Part shown: piece by piece, positions 15,087 through 19,004 of the stretch
How the letters are laid out: every line of letters begins with the position of its first letter
Position numbering within the stretch: position 1 is the stretch's first letter
Source of the DNA: DALYJJ01 sp031969915
GTDB lineage: Bacteria; Acidobacteriota; Terriglobia; Bryobacterales; Bryobacteraceae
DNA length: 19,004 nucleotides
Assembly (NCBI GenBank): GCA_031969915.1
Contig: DALYJJ010000117.1
Coordinates: 1-19,004, forward strand
Direction: 5' to 3'
Position numbers and translations under genes: made by a program
Notes under the pieces: model-generated
The model's input: only the letters and a program-made list of their open reading frames with translations
The model's database searches: none
Told to the model about the DNA's origin: nothing

Positions 15087-16211
15087 ATGTCGAACCAAGC
15101 ACAGACGATCAGTTCGCGGCTCGGATTTCTGGACTGGACGCGCGGCCTTGCGGCGGTGATCATGCTGCAGGGCCACGTCTTCCATTCGTTGACGGCAAAG
15201 GAGTTGCGGAACGACGGCCCGTACGTTCTCTCGCAGTTTGTGGGGGGGATCACTCCGGCCGTGTTTCTGTTCCTGACGGGGGTGACGCTGGCGTTTCTGC
15301 TGGAAAGCCGGCAGCGCCGCGGCGGCTCGCGGCGAGAAGCGATCGTCGCGGGGCTGCGGAGGGCGGGTTACCTGGCCACGATCGCGGTCCTGTTCCGGCT
15401 GCAACTGTGGGTGTTCGCCTGGGGGCAGTCGCCGTGGACGGACCTGCTGAAGGTCGACATCCTCAACCAGATGGCGTTGTCGGTGGGGCTGTTGTCGCTC
15501 ACCGCGCTGATCTCGACGGAAAACCGCATCCGCTGGGCAACGCTCATCGGGGTGGGGATTGCCGCGGCCTCGCCGGTGGCGAGCGTGTGGGACACTTCGT
15601 GGATGCCGGGCTTCCTGCGGTCCTATTTCGTTCCCGATTACAACCAGTTCGCGTTCTTCCCCTGGGCGGCGTTCGTGGCGTTCGGCGTGAGTGCGGGCAC
15701 GCTGCTTAAGTCAATGAAAGCAGAGCCGCTTTCGCGGATCATGCAATGGGCGGCGGTGGCGGGGTTCGGCTTGGTTCTGGGGGGGCGGTACTTCGGGAGC
15801 CTGCCGTATTCCTTGTACGACAAGTCTGAGTTCTGGCTGAACAGCCCGGCGCTCATCTTCATCAAGCTGGGTGTGATTTTGATGATCGCGGCGTTCGCTT
15901 TCGTTTGGAATCAGCAGGCTGCGGTCCAGCGGTGGAGCTGGGTGCGGCAGTTAGGCACAACGTCGCTGGTCGTCTACTGGGTACACATTGAGCTGGTGTA
16001 TGGCCGCTGGATGGGCGCCTGGAAGGAAGTGCTGCCGGTTCCTCAAACGGTGGCGATTTCGCTGGTGGTCATCGCGGGGATGCTGGCCCTCTCGATGCTA
16101 CAGACGCAGTGGAAGACGAAGTGGCGGTATCAGACCGAGAACTGGCCGACCTGGGCGCGGGAGTACTTCGCGGAGACGAAGCTGGCGGACCGGCGTGTGG
16201 CGGGAGACTAG
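15087..16211 (+). CDS. Multi-pass membrane acyltransferase-like protein (HGSNAT/DUF1624 or acyltransferase-3 type)
   Basis: The protein has 374 residues with about ten hydrophobic helices. The N-terminal block RLGFLDWTRGLAAVIMLQGHVFHSL (Asp16, Arg19, His30) is the signature of the HGSNAT/DUF1624 catalytic family and the related acyltransferase-3 family, in which an acyl group crosses or is used at the membrane to modify a sugar or polymer. Later landmarks are FLFLTGVTLAFLLE near 70, DILNQMALSVGLLSL near 125 and TTSLVVYWVHIELVYGRW near 290. Substrate and acyl donor are unknown. The ATG at 15087 comes 11 bases after the LolA-like stop, without a good ribosome site, so translation may be coupled. 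Its stop overlaps the stop of the opposing receiver gene in the sequence CTAG. Confidence 0.8.
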   Translation: MSNQAQTISSRLGFLDWTRGLAAVIMLQGHVFHSLTAKELRNDGPYVLSQFVGGITPAVFLFLTGVTLAFLLESRQRRGGSRREAIVAGLRRAGYLATIAVLFRLQLWVFAWGQSPWTDLLKVDILNQMALSVGLLSLTALISTENRIRWATLIGVGIAAASPVASVWDTSWMPGFLRSYFVPDYNQFAFFPWAAFVAFGVSAGTLLKSMKAEPLSRIMQWAAVAGFGLVLGGRYFGSLPYSLYDKSEFWLNSPALIFIKLGVILMIAAFAFVWNQQAAVQRWSWVRQLGTTSLVVYWVHIELVYGRWMGAWKEVLPVPQTVAISLVVIAGMLALSMLQTQWKTKWRYQTENWPTWAREYFAETKLADRRVAGD

Positions 16212-16627
16212 GCGGCCTGGAATCCGCCGGCGTGGCGGAGTTCGCGTTCCACTCGGCGTTGAGCCCGTTCACTGATCAGGTTCGCGACCTGATCGAGGAT
16301 TTCGGGCACATCTTCCGGCTCGATGAGCACCTGCCGTTGTTCCGGGCCGTCCTGATCCAACCGATAGGAAGCGATCAAGGCGGTGGCCGGCTTGTAATTC
16401 ATGTTGCGAGCATGGGCGAGGACGCGGAGGCCTGACTCCGGCGTTTCCATCTCCAGGTCACTCAAGACCAACTCATACTCGTGCTCGTCGAGTTTTCCAA
16501 CAGCTTCGGCGGCTGAGGCGGCCGCGTCGACCTGATAGCCGCTCGCCCTCAGCACGGTCTGCAAGGTGAGACGCGCAGTGGGATCGTCGTCCGCTAAGAG
16601 CACTCTCGCTACGAAGAAGTCCGTCAT
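16208..16627 (-). CDS. Single-domain response regulator receiver with non-canonical active site
   Basis: The protein has 139 residues from the ATG at 16627. A GTG at 16648 is possible but would sit directly beside the -10 candidate, upstream of the predicted transcript start. The CheY-like fold has acidic residues Asp13-15, phospho-acceptor Asp57 (VLSDLEME) and Ser87 at the switch position. The otherwise invariant Lys is Glu103 (VLIEPEDVPEIL). There is no DNA-binding or enzyme domain; the tail (about 118-139) is Arg-rich. Receivers of this kind, with ASAAEAVGKLDE and PESGLRVLAHAR blocks, are common in Acidobacteriota. It could be a phosphate sink, a protein-protein module or a receiver that signals without normal phosphorylation. 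No kinase is nearby. Confidence 0.87.
   Translation of the reverse strand: MTDFFVARVLLADDDPTARLTLQTVLRASGYQVDAAASAAEAVGKLDEHEYELVLSDLEMETPESGLRVLAHARNMNYKPATALIASYRLDQDGPEQRQVLIEPEDVPEILDQVANLISERAQRRVERELRHAGGFQAA
16274..16294. other. Perfect 8-bp hairpin inside the receiver gene
   Basis: GATCAGGT (16274-16281) and ACCTGATC (16287-16294) are perfect complements with a 5-nt loop. It lies 63 bases after the stop of the plus-strand acyltransferase-like gene, inside the opposing receiver gene, and could mark that transcript's end. Confidence 0.4.
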
Positions 16628-16648
16628 GTCCGTCTCGCTAACGTTCAC

Positions 16649-16654
16649 AGTGTA
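16649..16654 (-). promoter_or_regulatory. Possible -10 element (TACACT) for the receiver gene
   Basis: TACACT on the minus strand repeats the hexamer seen before two other genes, but without the upstream TG. The predicted start is about 15 bases before the ATG at 16627. The surrounding 16655-16706 is the most AT-rich gap in the window and no convincing -35 stands out. Confidence 0.35.
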
Positions 16655-16706
16655 CGCTAAGATGCCTGAGATCCGATCCCAGATTTTGTAACTACAACGA
16701 TAGAAT

Positions 16707-18005
16707 TTATGATTTCAGTACTGAGGGCTCCGGTACGTTCCGCTTCAACTCAAGGAGCAGAATCCGTGCCTTGAGGGATGGATTGTAGAGGTTCAGGGAC
16801 TCGGGTGGGATCTTGTGCTCGTCCAGGTATTCGGCGAAGGCTTCAATCATCTCAGCGCATGCCTCGCGGCCCTGGAGGCTATCGCAGGCGGGGCCATCGC
16901 AGTTGCAGACGGCGAGGAAGGTCTCGGAGAGCATGCCGGCGGCCCTCGTGGCGCGCTGGTCATCGCCGCCCAGGAAGGCGTCCCTGGCGAGCATGGCCTG
17001 GTGAATGAGGCGGGCGTCGCCAGCCGGGAGGCGGACGGTGAGTTCCAACGCCTCGGCCGCGACGGCGGAGCGCAGGGGAGCGGGTAACTCCTTGTCGCGA
17101 GAGCGCTCTACCATCTTGTCGATCCTGTTGGAGAGGGCCTCGTCCTCGGGGGTGCCGGGTTCTTCCTTCCCATTCAGGAGCTTCCCTTCGGGCAGGCGCT
17201 CGGCCCATCGGGCGAGCCGGGTGGAGTGGGAACGAAGGAGGTCCGGGGCGTCGCCGCGGAGCGAGGAAAGCAGCCGGTAGGCGATCATGTCGCGCGGCTC
17301 CAGGGGCATGCTGCGCGAACCGTTCTCCAGCCGCCACCAGACGCCCTTCGCGTAGGTCCTGGGAAAACGCTTTCCCTCTACAGATGTAATAATTCGTTTC
17401 ACCGCCTCTTCGGCGGCGGGCGGGTGCCGCTTGATGAGCCGGGGCAGGAGGGCTACGAGGAACTCGGTGGCGGGGAGATCGGGGCTAGTGGGGAAAAATT
17501 CCACGATTTGTAGGCAAAGGTTCTGGATCGCGGCCTCCCCGGTGGTCCGATCGATGAGCTCACCTAAGGAGTCGATCGGCCAGGCCCCCAGACGAAGGCC
17601 TTCGGAGGCCAGGGCGGCGGCGGCGTCCGGGGATTCCTTCAAAGCGGCTCGGACAAGGTGGTCCCAGGCATCGCCGCTGGGGCGCAGGGTGGCGAGGTTT
17701 CGGGCGGCGTCCGGATCGAGGGGCAGCAGGAGTTTGATCGCGCGCTGCTCAAAGGCGGCGCGCGTCGGGGGGTGGCTGAGCGCGGGCAGAAATGCCAGGC
17801 TGTCGTCGAGGAAACGCCGGGCCCGGGCGGGGTCCTGGGAGAGGATCAGCTCGGCGGTTCGCAGACGGGTGTCGATGGCGAAGATGGGCGCCTCGGCTGT
17901 GGAGAGGCGCTCCAGGTCGTCCAAGAGCTTACCCCGCTGCTCGGCGTCTTTGTCTTGCGCGAGCAGCAGGGCGGCGGCGGCGATGACCAGCGCGAAGGCG
18001 CGCAC
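16707..18005 (-). CDS. Secreted helical hypothetical protein
   Basis: The protein has 432 residues from a GTG that begins a signal peptide (MRAFALVIAAAALLLA, cleavage before QDKD). The body is almost entirely helical with TPR- or HEAT-like amphipathic segments (IDTRLRTAELILSQDPARARRFLDDSLAFL, FLVALLPRLIKRHPPAAEEAVKRII). Near residues 366-382 there is a compact Cys cluster, C-N-C-x4-C-x8-C. I do not recognise a family; similar secreted helical proteins are frequent in Acidobacteriota. The gene starts 9 bases after the E2 stop, so it is probably co-transcribed with the dehydrogenase complex gene, though a functional link to a cytoplasmic enzyme is hard to see. Confidence 0.75.
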   Translation of the reverse strand: MRAFALVIAAAALLLAQDKDAEQRGKLLDDLERLSTAEAPIFAIDTRLRTAELILSQDPARARRFLDDSLAFLPALSHPPTRAAFEQRAIKLLLPLDPDAARNLATLRPSGDAWDHLVRAALKESPDAAAALASEGLRLGAWPIDSLGELIDRTTGEAAIQNLCLQIVEFFPTSPDLPATEFLVALLPRLIKRHPPAAEEAVKRIITSVEGKRFPRTYAKGVWWRLENGSRSMPLEPRDMIAYRLLSSLRGDAPDLLRSHSTRLARWAERLPEGKLLNGKEEPGTPEDEALSNRIDKMVERSRDKELPAPLRSAVAAEALELTVRLPAGDARLIHQAMLARDAFLGGDDQRATRAAGMLSETFLAVCNCDGPACDSLQGREACAEMIEAFAEYLDEHKIPPESLNLYNPSLKARILLLELKRNVPEPSVLKS

Positions 18006-18014
18006 GGGAACAGA

Positions 18015-19004
18015 TTAGAGCACTTGGTCGGTCCAGTTTTCGAGGACCGACTTGATCTTCTGGCAGAACTGGTCGGCCAGGGCGCCGTCGACCAGGCGGT
18101 GGTCGAACGTGAGCGCGATGTAGGAGACCGAACGGATGGCGATGGCGTCGTCGATGACGACGGGAGTTTTCTCGACGGCTCCGACGCCGAGGATGGCGAC
18201 CTGGGGCTGATTGATGACGGGCGTGGCAAAGACGCTGCCGAAGCTGCCGAAGTTGGTGATGGAGAAGGTGCCGCCCTGGACTTCGTCGGGCTTCAACTGG
18301 CGGGAGCGGGCGCGATTGGCGAGGTCGACGATGGAGCGCTGGAGGCCGACCACGTTGCGCTCGTCGGCGTTGCGGATGACGGGGACGATGAGGCCGGAGC
18401 CGCCATCGAGAGCCACTGCGATGCCGATATTGATTTCGTTGTGATAGAGGACGTTGTTGCCCTCGACGATGGAAGCGTTCAGGATCGGGTAGGTGCGGAG
18501 GGCTTCCGCGGCGGCGCGGGCGACGAAGGGCAGGAAGGTGAGGCCGAAGCCGTAGCGGGTCTGGAAGTCACCCTTCAGCTTGTCGCGGAGTTTCGCCACC
18601 CTGGTCATGTCCACCTTGTGCACGGTAGTGACGTGGGCGCTGGTGCGCTTGGACATCACCATGTGCTCGGCGATTTTGACGCGCATGTTGCTCATGGGCT
18701 CGACGCGCGCCTTGGCGGCCTCCGCGCGAGGCAGCGGCGGGAGGTCGGCGGGCGGGGGAGGCGGAGGAGGCAGGGCCGGTGCGGGGGCGGCGGGAGCGGG
18801 AGCGGCGGCGACGGCCGGGGCGGGCGCCTGGCCGGCGCGAGCGGCGAGGTAGTTTTCAACGTCGCTCTTGGTGACACGGCCGCCTGCGCCGGTACCCTTG
18901 AGCAGGCTCACATCCAGGTTGTGCTCGCGGACCATGCGGCGCACCAGCGGAGAGAGTGGGCCGGTCTCCTCGGGCGTCGCGGTGGGCGGCGGCGGCGCGG
19001 CGGG
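18015..19004 (-). CDS. 2-oxoacid dehydrogenase E2 (dihydrolipoamide acyltransferase), C-terminal part
   Basis: The last 329 residues are visible; the frame is open to the right edge, so the lipoyl domain lies outside the window. The visible order is a Pro/Ala linker, the peripheral subunit-binding domain (LSPLVRRMVREHNLDVSLLKGTGAGGRVTKSDVENYL, about 16-52), a second Pro/Ala-rich linker and the catalytic acyltransferase domain from about 95. The active-site region TFDHRLVDGALADQF has the catalytic His and Asp, and the oxyanion region SITNFGSFG is present. E2 transfers acyl groups from lipoyl to CoA in pyruvate, 2-oxoglutarate or branched-chain complexes; which one cannot be decided, although the domain pattern leans toward the branched-chain or pyruvate type. 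The GTG at 18944 is an internal Val, not a start. Confidence 0.94.
   Translation of the reverse strand, partial: PAAPPPPTATPEETGPLSPLVRRMVREHNLDVSLLKGTGAGGRVTKSDVENYLAARAGQAPAPAVAAAPAPAAPAPALPPPPPPPADLPPLPRAEAAKARVEPMSNMRVKIAEHMVMSKRTSAHVTTVHKVDMTRVAKLRDKLKGDFQTRYGFGLTFLPFVARAAAEALRTYPILNASIVEGNNVLYHNEINIGIAVALDGGSGLIVPVIRNADERNVVGLQRSIVDLANRARSRQLKPDEVQGGTFSITNFGSFGSVFATPVINQPQVAILGVGAVEKTPVVIDDAIAIRSVSYIALTFDHRLVDGALADQFCQKIKSVLENWTDQVL

Noticed and set aside
18690..18850. Pro/Ala-rich low-complexity stretch as a repeat element
   Set aside because: It is the normal flexible linker of an E2 subunit between the subunit-binding and catalytic domains.

Overview
The window is a GC-rich, densely coded bacterial chromosome segment with 21 protein genes and no RNA gene, insertion sequence, CRISPR array or phage integrase. 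No gene-free stretch exceeds about 141 bases. The mix of genes fits an Acidobacteriota genome of the Bryobacter/Solibacter type: a receiver-domain protein of the kind common there, a small membrane protein beginning MKRFILWDYPR, many secreted lineage-type hypotheticals, a DUF29 protein and an orphan efflux adaptor. That assignment is inference; no rRNA or other marker settles it.

Layout. (1) 3-2525, plus strand: the 3' end of a repeat-bearing beta-fibre-like protein, a zinc metalloprotease (metzincin type) and a HEAT-repeat protein, tightly spaced as one operon. (2) 2529-6762, minus strand, read right to left: rlmH, a DUF29 protein, accD, an FRG-domain protein and a secreted N-acyl-D-amino-acid deacylase. 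(3) 6811-7287, plus: a stand-alone RsbRD-N-like domain with a good sigma70-type promoter, facing (4) 7288-10795, minus: a secreted AbgB-like M20 amidohydrolase followed by an ABC-F ATPase. (5) 10918-12135, plus: an HlyD/MacA-like membrane fusion protein without a transporter partner. (6) 12139-12672, minus: a secreted hypothetical. (7) 12814-16211, plus: ArsR-type repressor, short-chain dehydrogenase, small membrane protein, LolA-like secreted protein and a multi-pass acyltransferase-like protein. (8) 16208-19004, minus: the C-terminal part of a 2-oxoacid dehydrogenase E2, a secreted helical hypothetical, and a receiver-domain protein whose conserved lysine is replaced.

How the genes may work together. 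Housekeeping functions (accD, rlmH, E2, ABC-F) are interleaved with cell-envelope and secreted functions: two exported amide hydrolases, a lipoprotein-carrier-like protein, a membrane acyltransferase and an efflux adaptor. ArsR and the SDR look like a local regulator-target pair, with a perfect 7-bp inverted repeat just before the SDR gene. The first three genes are the least explained and are the best candidates for an undescribed surface or injection-type system, but the upstream part lies outside the window.

At the DNA level, all four convergent gene pairs meet with a gap of 3 bases or less (one overlaps by CTAG), with hairpins placed inside the opposing genes. Three promoter candidates share an extended -10 of the form TGnTAnACT. 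Three intergenic gaps on the minus strand each carry a 15-nt hairpin with a 6-bp stem and 3-nt loop, and one lies next to a hairpin that would cover the ABC-F ribosome binding site.
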